Shown here: piece by piece, positions 54,514-63,111 of the stretch | How the letters are laid out: the number at the start of each line of letters is the position of its first letter | How positions within the stretch are numbered: position 1 is the first letter of the stretch | The notes under the pieces: model-generated | The model's database searches: none | What the model was told of the DNA's origin: nothing | What the model saw: only the letters and a program-made list of their open reading frames with translations | Made by a program: the position numbers and the translations under genes | Source of the DNA: Nostoc sp. NIES-4103 | Lineage (GTDB): Bacteria > Cyanobacteriota > Cyanobacteriia > Cyanobacteriales > Nostocaceae | Reading direction: 5' to 3' | Assembly (NCBI RefSeq): GCF_002368335.1 | Contig: NZ_AP018288.1 | Span: 7,373,752-7,437,751, forward strand | DNA: 64,000 nt

Positions 54514-54610
54514 TTGTTATTTTTTATTTGTTATTTGTCATTTGTCATTTGTCATTTGTCATTTGTTAAGAAGGAGGATAATTATTAACTCCTAACTCCT
54601 AACTCCTAAC

Positions 54611-55624
54611 TCATTTACACGCAGTTTCTAGAGTTTCTAAGTTAGCTTTCATGGCTTTGAAATAATACTGCGGATCTGTCTGACCGGCTTCTAAAGAATC
54701 TAGAGTACGCAAAGTTAATTTCAAGTCTTTGGAAAGGCTAGCCAGTAATTTGTTATCTACCCCTGCTTCGCTAAATAAAGCTTTCACTTTATACTTTTTT
54801 ACTACATTGACTGTATTTTGCACATCTTGTGGTGAAAGTTGGTCTTCAGGAATTTCCACCACAGCAACTTGTTGAAGTTTATAGCGTTGAGCTAAGTATG
54901 GAAAAGCATCATGAAAGGTAACAAAGGTACAGTTAGGAGTTTTCTGCAAAGTTTGTTGAAATTCACTGTTTAAACTATCTAATTGCTGAATATAAGCTGC
55001 TGCATTCGCTTCATAAGTAGCTTGATTTTTTGGATCGGCAGCAATTAAACCATCCCGAATATTTGTTACCTGCTGTTTTGCCAAAACTGGATCTAACCAA
55101 ACGTGAGGATTACCTTCGGCGTGTTCGTGGTCGTGGTCTTTTTCTTCTTTAGTGGTTTCTTCAACTGGTGAAATTTCATTTAAAGGTTTGATGCCTTTAC
55201 TGGCATCAATTTCAGTCAATTTAGGATTTTGGGCATTTTTTATGGTGTCTTTGAGAAATCCCTCTAAACCTAAACCATTTTTGACCAGTACATTGGCAGT
55301 GGCGATCGCTTTTACGTTGTCCGGTGTAGCCTGATAATCATGTACTTCCGTACTTGGTGGCACTAATAGTTTTACATCTGCTACATCCCCAGCTACGGCC
55401 TTAGTAAACAAATAAATCGGTAAAAATGTTGTCACCACTTTAGTTTTTTCTGACTGCGTTAATGGAGTAGATGCTGCCTCCTGAACTGACGGTAACTGCT
55501 GAGCATTTGTCCCCTGATTTGTGTTTGATTGATTACAACCACTAGCTGTTGACAATATCAGTAAAGCTATTACCGACAGGATGCCTTGTCTACCTAGTTT
55601 ACGCCCTATGTGAGTCGGAATCAC
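54611..55624 (-). CDS. Metal-binding lipoprotein of ABC importer (ZnuA-like)
   Basis: A 337-residue periplasmic cluster A-I binding protein, probably for zinc. The signal peptide ends in a lipobox (TASGC, Cys about 30). Metal ligands are likely the His in VHDYQATPDN, in PHVWLDP and in FHDAFPYLA, and the acid in FSEAGVDN. A loop DHDHEHAEGNPH is rich in His and Asp, as in zinc-specific members. The His-rich loop points to zinc over manganese. The first gene of the unit, divergent from a porin, with a Fur-family-like box at 55708. Confidence 0.9.
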   Translation of the reverse strand: MIPTHIGRKLGRQGILSVIALLILSTASGCNQSNTNQGTNAQQLPSVQEAASTPLTQSEKTKVVTTFLPIYLFTKAVAGDVADVKLLVPPSTEVHDYQATPDNVKAIATANVLVKNGLGLEGFLKDTIKNAQNPKLTEIDASKGIKPLNEISPVEETTKEEKDHDHEHAEGNPHVWLDPVLAKQQVTNIRDGLIAADPKNQATYEANAAAYIQQLDSLNSEFQQTLQKTPNCTFVTFHDAFPYLAQRYKLQQVAVVEIPEDQLSPQDVQNTVNVVKKYKVKALFSEAGVDNKLLASLSKDLKLTLRTLDSLEAGQTDPQYYFKAMKANLETLETACK

Positions 55625-55707
55625 CTTGTTTTCCCCTCCAAAAGCATACTTGCTCTGCTTTCATTAAAGTTTTTGTTGACAACTAAACTTATTGTACACT
55701 GCCAAGT

Positions 55708-55727
55708 ATAATAATTCTCATTCTCAT
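55708..55727. promoter_or_regulatory. Putative Fur/Zur-family operator
   Basis: The minus-strand sequence ATGAGAATGAGAATTATTAT resembles the hexamer layout GATAAT-GATAAT-(C/T)ATTATC of Fur-family boxes. It lies 84 bp upstream of the ZnuA-like gene and 220 bp upstream of the divergent porin gene. A Zur-type repressor would be consistent with the neighbouring genes. No experimental data underlie this. Confidence 0.45.
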
Positions 55728-55947
55728 GCAAAACAATTCATATTACTAGCTGTGTCAAAAATCACCATGAAGTTTTTTGCTGTGTTGTTTGCTGCCTATT
55801 TTGGTTTGATGAATGATAATTTCTTGACTTTTAGTGTTAAAAAGATAGCTATCTACTGATAATATTTTGAGAATACTTATCAACAAAATCTGCTTTGATA
55901 AAAGTGCCGTAAAGGTGTAACCAACGGTAAGTAAGTGTGAGGAAAAA

Positions 55948-57570
55948 ATGCAAAAGTTATGGAAATATTTGCTGGTAAGCCCAGTAGTTTGCAGTACTCT
56001 GATATTTGCTGGTAGTGCATTTCCCCAAGAAACACCAGCCACATCACAAACAAGACAAACAAGTCAACCGCTATTGATAGCAAGTCCAGAAAATAAAGCT
56101 GAGAATTTGTATCAAAATCAAGTAATGGCACAAATTACCTCAGTATCTCAATTATCTGATGTACAACCTACAGATTGGGCTTTTGTCGCCTTACAATCAC
56201 TAGTAGAACGTTACGGTTGTATTGCAGGTTATCCAGATAACACTTATCGAGGTAATCGCCCACTGACACGCTATGAATTCGCTGCTGGTTTGAATGCTTG
56301 TCTAGATCGGGTGAATGAACTGATTGCCACAGCTACTAGCGAACTTGTAACTAAAGAAGATTTAGCCAAACTACAAAAGCTACAAGAAGAATTTTCAGCC
56401 GAACTGGCGACATTACGGGGTCGAGTGGATGCCTTAGAAACACGCACAGCTGAGTTGGAAGCAAATCAATTCTCAACTACAACCAAACTACAAGGGCAAG
56501 TAGTAGCAGTCGTCAGCGATGTTTTCTCAGAAGGTAGTGTTGACGGTGCAGAAATTACCGACAAGAATACAAATCTTGGGGCACGGGCACGCGTTGAATT
56601 TGTGACTAGCTTCACAGGGCAAGATACACTTTTTACCAGGATTCAAACGAATAATATTCTTAGCCCTGACATTGGTACACCAGAGGGTAACTTATTCTTT
56701 GCTGGTGAAGATGGTACTAACGATGCTTTCATAGATGCATTATTCTATGCATTTCCCCTTGGCAAACAGACTGAGGTGAAACTAATTGCCAACGGAGGTG
56801 CAGCAGATGACCTGACCAATACTGTTAATCTCTTTGATGGTGATGGCGCTTTTGGTGCTTTGTCCACCTTTGGTACACGCAACCCAATTTATAATCAAAT
56901 AGGTGGCGCAGGGTTGGGAATCACTCACGAATTTAGTGATAAACTAGCACTCAGCTTGGGGTATTTGAGTGGTACAGCCAATGACCCATCTCCCAAGAAT
57001 GGTTTGTTTGATGGTGGTTATGGTGCTTTAGCACAGCTGAGTGTTAAACCAAGCGATCGCATTACTATTGGTTTAACTTATATCAATTCCTACAAACAAC
57101 CACTACTTACGGGTAGTAATGCTGCAACATTTGCAAATTTAGCAAGTTCGCAAGGTTTAGAATATGTGGCATTTTCCAGCAATTCTTATGGTATCCAAGC
57201 ATCTTTTAGCATCAGTGATCAATTTGTCTTAGGCGGTTGGGCTGGATACACTACCAGCCGTACCTTGAGTGGAAACCGTGGAGATGTTGACATTTGGAAT
57301 TATGCAGTCACTCTCGGCTTCCCCGACCTTGGTAAAAAAGGTAACTTAGCTGGTATTATCGCTGGTGTAGAGCCGAGAGTGACAAGTTCTAGTGTCGCCG
57401 GATTAGCTGAAGATGATGATACTTCATACCATGTTGAGGCGTTCTACCAATACAAAGTAAGTGAAAATATCACCATCACCCCAGGAGTTATCTGGCTAAC
57501 ATCCCCAGATCATAACGATAACAACGATGATGTTGTGATTGGTGCTTTAAGAACCACATTCAGTTTCTAA
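55948..57570 (+). CDS. Outer-membrane porin with SLH domain (OprB-like)
   Basis: A 540-residue cyanobacterial porin of the SLH/OprB type. Order: signal peptide (1-27), SLH domain (about 64-115, with DVQPTDWAFVALQSLVERYGCIAGYPDNTYRGNRPLTRYEFAAGL), a coiled coil (about 125-170, KLQKLQEEFSAELATLRGRVDALETRTAEL), and a beta barrel that ends in Phe (ALRTTFSF). Related porins are annotated as iron or metal uptake porins. Its position opposite the zinc importer suggests it lets metal into the periplasm. The ribosome binding site is GAGGA. Confidence 0.87.
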   Translation: MQKLWKYLLVSPVVCSTLIFAGSAFPQETPATSQTRQTSQPLLIASPENKAENLYQNQVMAQITSVSQLSDVQPTDWAFVALQSLVERYGCIAGYPDNTYRGNRPLTRYEFAAGLNACLDRVNELIATATSELVTKEDLAKLQKLQEEFSAELATLRGRVDALETRTAELEANQFSTTTKLQGQVVAVVSDVFSEGSVDGAEITDKNTNLGARARVEFVTSFTGQDTLFTRIQTNNILSPDIGTPEGNLFFAGEDGTNDAFIDALFYAFPLGKQTEVKLIANGGAADDLTNTVNLFDGDGAFGALSTFGTRNPIYNQIGGAGLGITHEFSDKLALSLGYLSGTANDPSPKNGLFDGGYGALAQLSVKPSDRITIGLTYINSYKQPLLTGSNAATFANLASSQGLEYVAFSSNSYGIQASFSISDQFVLGGWAGYTTSRTLSGNRGDVDIWNYAVTLGFPDLGKKGNLAGIIAGVEPRVTSSSVAGLAEDDDTSYHVEAFYQYKVSENITITPGVIWLTSPDHNDNNDDVVIGALRTTFSF

Positions 57571-57711
57571 TTTTTTCAGCAAAACTAGTCGCTGTAGTGG
57601 CAATTCATGCATTGCCACTACACGAATAAAGCCCAACGTTACACAGAATTAGCATCACAAGAAAACGCGAAATTTTTCTTCCCGTCTTTTGCTGCTTAAT
57701 AACAAAGTAAA

Positions 57712-57733
57712 AACCCAGCATCCTAGCTGGGTT
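57712..57733 (-). terminator. Terminator of the PEP-CTERM gene at 57786
   Basis: AACCCAGC and GCTGGGTT pair with a 6-base loop, and an A-run to the left gives the T-run on the minus strand. It is 53 bp past the stop of the minus-strand gene. Confidence 0.7.
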
Positions 57734-57785
57734 AGACATTTGAAAACAACATTTTAAATCTTTTATAGTGTCTAAACAAATGCTG

Positions 57786-58481
57786 TTAAGCCATCTTTGA
57801 TTTACGCTTTGTCAATGACCTTGCACTCAAAGCACCAAAAGCTAGTAAACCCAACATAGAACCTGGTTCAGGAACACTAGCTAATCTATAGGTGTGGTTA
57901 TCACTTTCAAACGCAAGACCAGTCGTTCTCAAAACTACCTTGTCAAAGGTTTCTCCTGAATCAGCTAATAAATTAACGAAAACATTGTCTGCATTGCTAG
58001 TCCAGCTACCAGTAGCTTTAGCACCTGGCACATCTGCGCCACTGAATGTTTTCAATAAAGTACTGCCATTATAGACATCTAGATAGTTATATGGGTCTAC
58101 TGACCCCCAGTACAAGCCAAAGTAATTAATAGCCTTAGCAAAGGTAAGAGTCACAGAACCAGTTGCGCCTGGAACTTTAGAACCTACTGGGGCAATCGTC
58201 AGATATTTACTAGTATCACCAAAGGGAGCAGCATACTGATTTGTTTTACTACCTTGGACAATTCCGTTGGTTGCAGAATAAGTCACAAACCCGTTTGGAT
58301 CAATTGCTTTGCCTGAATTAAAGTCAACAACTAAAGATCCTGGAATAGTAGATTGTGAACCTTGTCCTGCTACAGGTGCGCTACCTCCTTTTGTTAAAGT
58401 AACAGCGCCAGCTGGGTTAGCACCCATGAAAACAACTGCTGTTCCGACCAAGGCTAATGACAGTTTTTGCAATATAGACAT
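57786..58481 (-). CDS. PEP-CTERM surface protein (lectin-like body)
   Basis: A 231-residue predicted exosortase substrate. Signal peptide 1-26 (ANPAGA), then a beta-rich body (VDFNSGKAIDPNGFVTYS, INYFGLYWGSVDPYNYLDVYNGS) typical of small cyanobacterial surface proteins. The C-terminus is VPEP, a hydrophobic helix (GSMLGLLAFGAL) and a basic tail (RSLTKRKSKMA). The function is unknown. It is one of three PEP-CTERM genes in this window and is distinct in sequence from the others. Confidence 0.82.
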   Translation of the reverse strand: MSILQKLSLALVGTAVVFMGANPAGAVTLTKGGSAPVAGQGSQSTIPGSLVVDFNSGKAIDPNGFVTYSATNGIVQGSKTNQYAAPFGDTSKYLTIAPVGSKVPGATGSVTLTFAKAINYFGLYWGSVDPYNYLDVYNGSTLLKTFSGADVPGAKATGSWTSNADNVFVNLLADSGETFDKVVLRTTGLAFESDNHTYRLASVPEPGSMLGLLAFGALSARSLTKRKSKMA

Positions 58482-58881
58482 TGATTTATTTTGTGAATTT
58501 TTACTACCTATAGCCTGGCATGTCAGGTTGCCATTTGTGTAGTCTTACAACATTTTTTTTACAAAAAAAACTTATTTGAGTATCTAAGTTGTAATATGAA
58601 CGAAATTCAATCCAGATAAAAGCTTAAAAGATATTTTTTCAAATTTAGTCTCAGTAATTATGCTAATAAATCTATGTAAATAACAATAAATTATTACTAT
58701 TGACTTGCAGTTTTTGAGTAAAATCTCTATTCTTCAAGCTCATGAGAAATATAAACAAGAAAATCCATAGTGGATTTTACAGAGCTTAAAAACTAAGTCG
58801 TGGAAATTACTGAATGATTATTGTAAAATTAGTATTATTGACAAGCCAATCAATAGAGTAAAAGTTTACAGAATAAAAAAA

Positions 58882-58901
58882 ACCAGCCTCCCACGGCTGG
58901 T
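58882..58901 (-). terminator. Orphan Rho-independent terminator
   Basis: ACCAGCC and GGCTGGT form a 7-bp stem with a 6-base loop, followed on the minus strand by eight T. No protein gene ends near it. The nearest upstream gene on that strand stops at 59182. The 100 bp before it could encode a small RNA, with a TACAAT hexamer near 58990 on the minus strand. Confidence 0.6.
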
Positions 58902-59181
58902 ATGAAAGATATTTTTTCGCGTTGTCTTCTCAAAAGAGTTAAAACCCAATTGCGCGTTCCCAAAATGCAACGGGCAACTTTTCTTAACAATATTGTAACA
59001 GCCAACACAGTTTTTTCGTAAAAATTTACCAAAAAAAGATGTAGCCGTAGAAAATTAGCTTCTATCTTTCAGAATATTTCAAAAATGTCAAGGGATAGAG
59101 GGGATGCGGGGATGGGGTAATAGGGAGATGGGGAGATAATTCTTTACTCCTGTCTCCTGCCTCCTGACAACTGACGATTGA
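58902..59181. other. Intergenic region with possible small RNA
   Basis: No convincing protein gene is seen. The left 100 bp may be a small RNA ending at the terminator 58882-58901. The right part (about 59095-59180) holds GGGGAT and tandem CTCCTG / CTGAC runs like other repeats in the window. Confidence 0.35.
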
Positions 59182-60912
59182 CTACTGACCATTAACAACT
59201 GACTGCGGTTGTCCCCACAAGATTCGCTCTTGCTTGTAAATGGCAATTCCTGGTTTAGCTCCTTTTGGTTTATACACATGTTTTGGTTGAGTGTACACTA
59301 CTGGTACTTGGTCACTTTGACGAGCGCGACTGTAATAGGCGGTCAAATTAGCAACAAATTGTAAATCAGTTGCTTCCGGGACAGCACCAGGTTCTAAACG
59401 TAGGAGTACATGGCTTCCGGGAATTTCTTGAGCGTGGAACCACAGGTCATAATCCCCAGCTACACGAAATGTTAATTGGTCATTCTGGCGATTGTTACGA
59501 CCAATTAAGACTTGAAAGCCATTAGGGGTGCGGTAATCATAAAAATTGGTGCTAGCAGTTTCGCTTGTACTGCGATTGCGATATTCTGGGTCGTCTAAAT
59601 ACTTTTGTCCAATTAGCTCATCGCGGATTTCTTCAAGAGCCTGTAAATCTTCTACTGTTTGGTAATGATCTATCTGAGCGATCGCAGCTTCCACTTGCTC
59701 TAAATAGTCAATTTCTGCCTCTACTTCCAACAGTAGGGGTTCAACAGCAGTCCGAGCGCGTTTAAGTTTTTGGTGCTGTTTGTAAAGGCTTTGGGCATTT
59801 TGTACAGCATTTTTATCTGGCTGAAGAGCGATCGCTATTGGCTTGCCTGTTTCAAAATCAGGAAGGATAATTTCTTTCATCCCAGGTTTCCAATTTTGCA
59901 GATGAGCCATCAACAAATCGGCTTTTTGCCGATATTCATCTGCTTGATCTGATTGCTGTAAACGATCCGTAAAGGTCTGAGCTTTATTGCGTAATTTTAC
60001 TAGGATATTATTCAGCTTCTGACTCAGCTGATGACGCAATTGAGAAAATACCTGTTGATTGAGCTGGTCATTATAATATCTGTTAAGTAACACTTGGATA
60101 TCTGGTACTGGGGCAACCGCACCCCAACCCATGACAGTGTATCCCTGTGTTGTCCAAGCAGGTTGAAACTTACTCAAATCCAAAGCTTGTAGCCATTGCT
60201 GCCATTTTTCAAACAGCCTTTGCCAGTCGTCAGGGTTGAGGGTATCGGTGCTGGTTTCTGGTGCTAAATTAGCCGCCAGCAGCATGGATTCTAGTAGTGC
60301 AGCACTTAAGCCACTATAACTTTTTAATAACTGACGCTTGATTGCTCCTGGTACCAAGCTGACTCTTTCTTGCCAGCGTTCAATAGATTCGCTCAAACTG
60401 GGGATAGGGCCAGTCAGTTTAGGTGGTGTTTCATAAGGTTGTCCGGTTTGGATGGGACGAACACTAGATTGTTGCTGACTAACTTGATGGGCAGCAGTGA
60501 TAATCAGATTATCGGCATCGGTGAGGATGACGTTACTGTATTTACCCATGATTTCTATATATATATGATATAGAGCCTCTTCTTGAGGACGACGGGCAAA
60601 TTGTAAATCAATCACGCGTTCCCACGGTGCGATCGCCTCAATTGCTACCAACGCCAAACCACCCAACTGGTGTATCAGTTGTTGGCTGAAGGTGAAAGTA
60701 TCTGGTACGCGCGGCGGTGGTTCGCCAATGCAAATGCGTGCAGCTTGGGGATGCCAGGAAATCTCTAGCCAACCCCGTTGTTTCAGGGTACGTAATGCCA
60801 CAGCAATAGTGTAGCGATCGCGCTGATAAACTTGCTCCAAGCGCGACGGTAGCCAGTTAGCGCGTAGTTCGCTACAAGCAGCTTTTAGGGTGGTAAAGTC
60901 AACAGGTTGCAC
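59182..60912 (-). CDS. NFACT family protein (RqcH/FbpA-like)
   Basis: A 576-residue NFACT protein. RqcH-type members bind stalled 50S subunits with peptidyl-tRNA and add alanine tails in ribosome rescue. Older names refer to fibronectin binding. NFACT-N covers residues about 5-300 (MQPVDFTTLKAACSELRANWLPSRLEQVYQ). A coiled coil lies at about 300-420. NFACT-R lies at about 460-560 (GFQVLIGRNNRQNDQLTFRVAGDYDLWFHAQEIPGSHVLLR). The last residues SVVNGQ come from a repeat-like sequence (TTAACAACTGAC), so the C-terminus may be extended by a STRR. Confidence 0.88.
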   Translation of the reverse strand: MQPVDFTTLKAACSELRANWLPSRLEQVYQRDRYTIAVALRTLKQRGWLEISWHPQAARICIGEPPPRVPDTFTFSQQLIHQLGGLALVAIEAIAPWERVIDLQFARRPQEEALYHIYIEIMGKYSNVILTDADNLIITAAHQVSQQQSSVRPIQTGQPYETPPKLTGPIPSLSESIERWQERVSLVPGAIKRQLLKSYSGLSAALLESMLLAANLAPETSTDTLNPDDWQRLFEKWQQWLQALDLSKFQPAWTTQGYTVMGWGAVAPVPDIQVLLNRYYNDQLNQQVFSQLRHQLSQKLNNILVKLRNKAQTFTDRLQQSDQADEYRQKADLLMAHLQNWKPGMKEIILPDFETGKPIAIALQPDKNAVQNAQSLYKQHQKLKRARTAVEPLLLEVEAEIDYLEQVEAAIAQIDHYQTVEDLQALEEIRDELIGQKYLDDPEYRNRSTSETASTNFYDYRTPNGFQVLIGRNNRQNDQLTFRVAGDYDLWFHAQEIPGSHVLLRLEPGAVPEATDLQFVANLTAYYSRARQSDQVPVVYTQPKHVYKPKGAKPGIAIYKQERILWGQPQSVVNGQ

Positions 60913-61127
60913 AACAATTAGCCGTTGGCTCTCAAACGTCGATGCTCAGTATATGCTATCTTGTCTCGCTCAGCCTGACATCATATAAAAAACCATGTTT
61001 ACATGGGGCATAAAAGATTGGGTATGGGGCATGAGGAAGAGTTACCAATGTCCCATGCCCTATGCCCAAAGCGGTGGTTAGCTTTCCTTCCGGCTCAGAA
61101 GGTAACAAAGTTTCCAGCCGCTTTTTA

Positions 61128-61913
61128 TTAAATTTGTTGACTATCTACTTTTTTTGTTTTGAGAGCAGCTGCACCTGTCATACTAGCAACGAAGATAGCA
61201 CCAAGGGTACTAGGTTCCGGTACAGACTTGGAAATACCTACTTTAATCTGAAAAGCGAGATTAGAACGAGCAGGTGCAGCGCCTACCCAGCTAAACGCTG
61301 TTTTACCAGTTAGTGTGAAGGGAGCAGAAATATTAGATAAACCAAGATAATCTACATCCGCAGTAGAATTTGTACTTGCTGATGCTAAATTTCCAATGTT
61401 TGTACCATTAAAAACTAAATCGGTCAAAGATACAGCGTTTTGAAGGTTATTCTTACTGCCTTTATTAGCAAAGGTGCGTAAATAAATGTTTGTTACAGGG
61501 TCGCTAAACTCTTGAGACGTTAATATTGTAGTCTGGTTATAATCGAACACTTTATAAGTGACCTTGCTGCCTGTGTATTCCAGGCTAAAATCCCAGACTT
61601 TTCCATTGCCCCAAACCAAATTACCTGAAGCTACAGGTGTACCATAAAATTTATTAATCCCTAGTTCTCGTTCTGCACTACTAGAACTATTATTGCCAAT
61701 TCGACCTTCGGCAACAAATACCTCTTTAAAATATCCGTTATTTATCAGTGAGTTAAAATCTGCATCATCAAAATCTGTATCAGCATCTTGAGATGTCAAA
61801 GTGGTAAATATCACAGCTTTTGCTGGGTTTGGAGCTACAAATAACCCTAAGCTGACTAATCCTAAAATCAAAAATAACTTTCTATTATCTTTAAGGGTTT
61901 TGAAAAATAGCAT
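61128..61913 (-). CDS. PEP-CTERM surface protein
   Basis: A 261-residue predicted exosortase substrate. Signal peptide 1-33 (PNPAKA), then a beta-sandwich-like body (KVWDFSLEYTGSKVTYKVFDYNQTTILTSQEF, GKTAFSWVGAAPARSNLAFQIKVG). The tail is VPEPSTLGAIFVASMTGAAALKTKK. The body's FSW..(A/S)..SNLAFQI resembles the anchor-type surface domains, but I cannot name it with certainty. A GCGG / CCGC hairpin lies near 61069-61124, after the stop. Confidence 0.78.
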   Translation of the reverse strand: MLFFKTLKDNRKLFLILGLVSLGLFVAPNPAKAVIFTTLTSQDADTDFDDADFNSLINNGYFKEVFVAEGRIGNNSSSSAERELGINKFYGTPVASGNLVWGNGKVWDFSLEYTGSKVTYKVFDYNQTTILTSQEFSDPVTNIYLRTFANKGSKNNLQNAVSLTDLVFNGTNIGNLASASTNSTADVDYLGLSNISAPFTLTGKTAFSWVGAAPARSNLAFQIKVGISKSVPEPSTLGAIFVASMTGAAALKTKKVDSQQI

Positions 61914-62624
61914 TGTCTCTCCTGAAAGTGGATATTGTTAATTGTTAATTGTTGATGTTTGCAACAATTTATCCAAGTTTATTACCTAAACGCAAAAATA
62001 CAGCACCTACACATCTGTCGATCTACCCTTTCTCTGTTACTGACATTCTCAGAAGGAGAGGTTGTTGTTCAAGGCGGAAGCAAAGCGTTTAAGTTAGATA
62101 TAAATTTTGTGTTTTCAGTGTCTGTTCTTAGCCTATAACAAAGTCTGATATACTGTCGATGACTAAGGCTATTTTTTAATTGAAAATTTATATACAATAA
62201 GATTTTAAATTGGTAACTAGTTAAACTTAATGAAACTTAAAATTTGATAACTTCGCTTCAATGTGTTCCGCTCGCAATCACAAGGAATTGTTTAAGTTTT
62301 TTGAAGTTGACCTATTTGTAATGATTCTCTATGAAGATGCACTTCATATTTATAAAACGTAAAGGAAGTGTGAACAACAGAGAAATGGAAAAACCTTTAC
62401 TTGCTATCAATTAAAATAGGGTAAAAAAAGAGGATAGACTAGCTCATATCTTTCACTTTCAGGTTGATACATTTAGCCAACCATGAGAAAAAGAGGAAGC
62501 AGAGAAAGCAAAGTAAGTTAACTGTATCGGGATTTGAGTGAAATAGTATTAAGTCTTTTCCTTTCAAACTTCCCCTTCCTTTTGTGCTTCTCTCCTCCCT
62601 CTTTCATTGCTTAAAAGGTTAGGA
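61914..62624. other. Long AT-rich intergenic region
   Basis: About 710 bp with no open frame of gene quality. It has TTAATTG tandem copies at 61937-61953 and A/T-rich runs around 62170-62240. The promoter of the PEP-CTERM gene must lie at its left end. I see no RNA gene. Confidence 0.4.
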
Positions 62625-63095
62625 ATTACGCAACTGACACACTGAATAAAGGTTAGGGTTGTCAAAAGTCCACAGTAAATAGTCAAAAATTAAGCTTTGT
62701 TGCACTATTGAACGCCCTCCGGGTGACGCTCGCAAGCTCGCTACCGCTCTTGAGTTCGGCAGTTCCTCATGGGGAGCAACTGCCGAACCCGCAAGGACTT
62801 CTGCCGAGATGGGGGACTGCTGAAAGGGTTCCCCGGCATAAAGCAAGTGGCGTGGAAACCCCCGCCTTTTGCGGACTGCCTCACCAGGAAAGTTCTCTTG
62901 TCGGGAAACCATGAGCGATTGCCGCGCATGGGGAGCCACTGCGGCCAAGAGGGGTCTCCCCAAGTGGAGCAAGTGGCGTGGGAACCCCCTCTTGGCCGCG
63001 TTGCCGACGCTCCTACGTCGCTACCGCTACGCTAACACCACACGACTGGCTCCTTTTAACAGCCTTAACTCAAAATTTATGACACTTACATAAGT
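62625..63095. mobile_element. MITE-like element, copy split by a GC-rich hairpin insert
   Basis: The flanks (62625-62711 and about 63059-63095) match the left and right halves of the 130-bp element at 14109-14238. The split falls in ACTATTGA, with AACAGCC resuming after. The insert (about 62712-63058) is GC-rich and has two strong hairpins: GTTCGGCAGTT / AACTGCCGAAC, and GCGGCCAAGAGGGG / CCCCTCTTGGCCGC at 62941 and 62986. It also has two direct copies of GCAAGTGGCGTGG. It has no gene. The open frames inside are repeat artefacts. Confidence 0.6.
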
Positions 63096-63111
63096 CCTGA
63101 AGGTTAGTAGC

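Noticed and set aside
58850..59032. 60-codon frame on the minus strand
   Set aside because: It runs through the terminator hairpin and has no ribosome binding site.
62619..63093. Several overlapping frames of 60-117 codons
   Set aside because: They lie in the GC-rich palindromic insert, which lacks stops by base composition. No family is recognisable.
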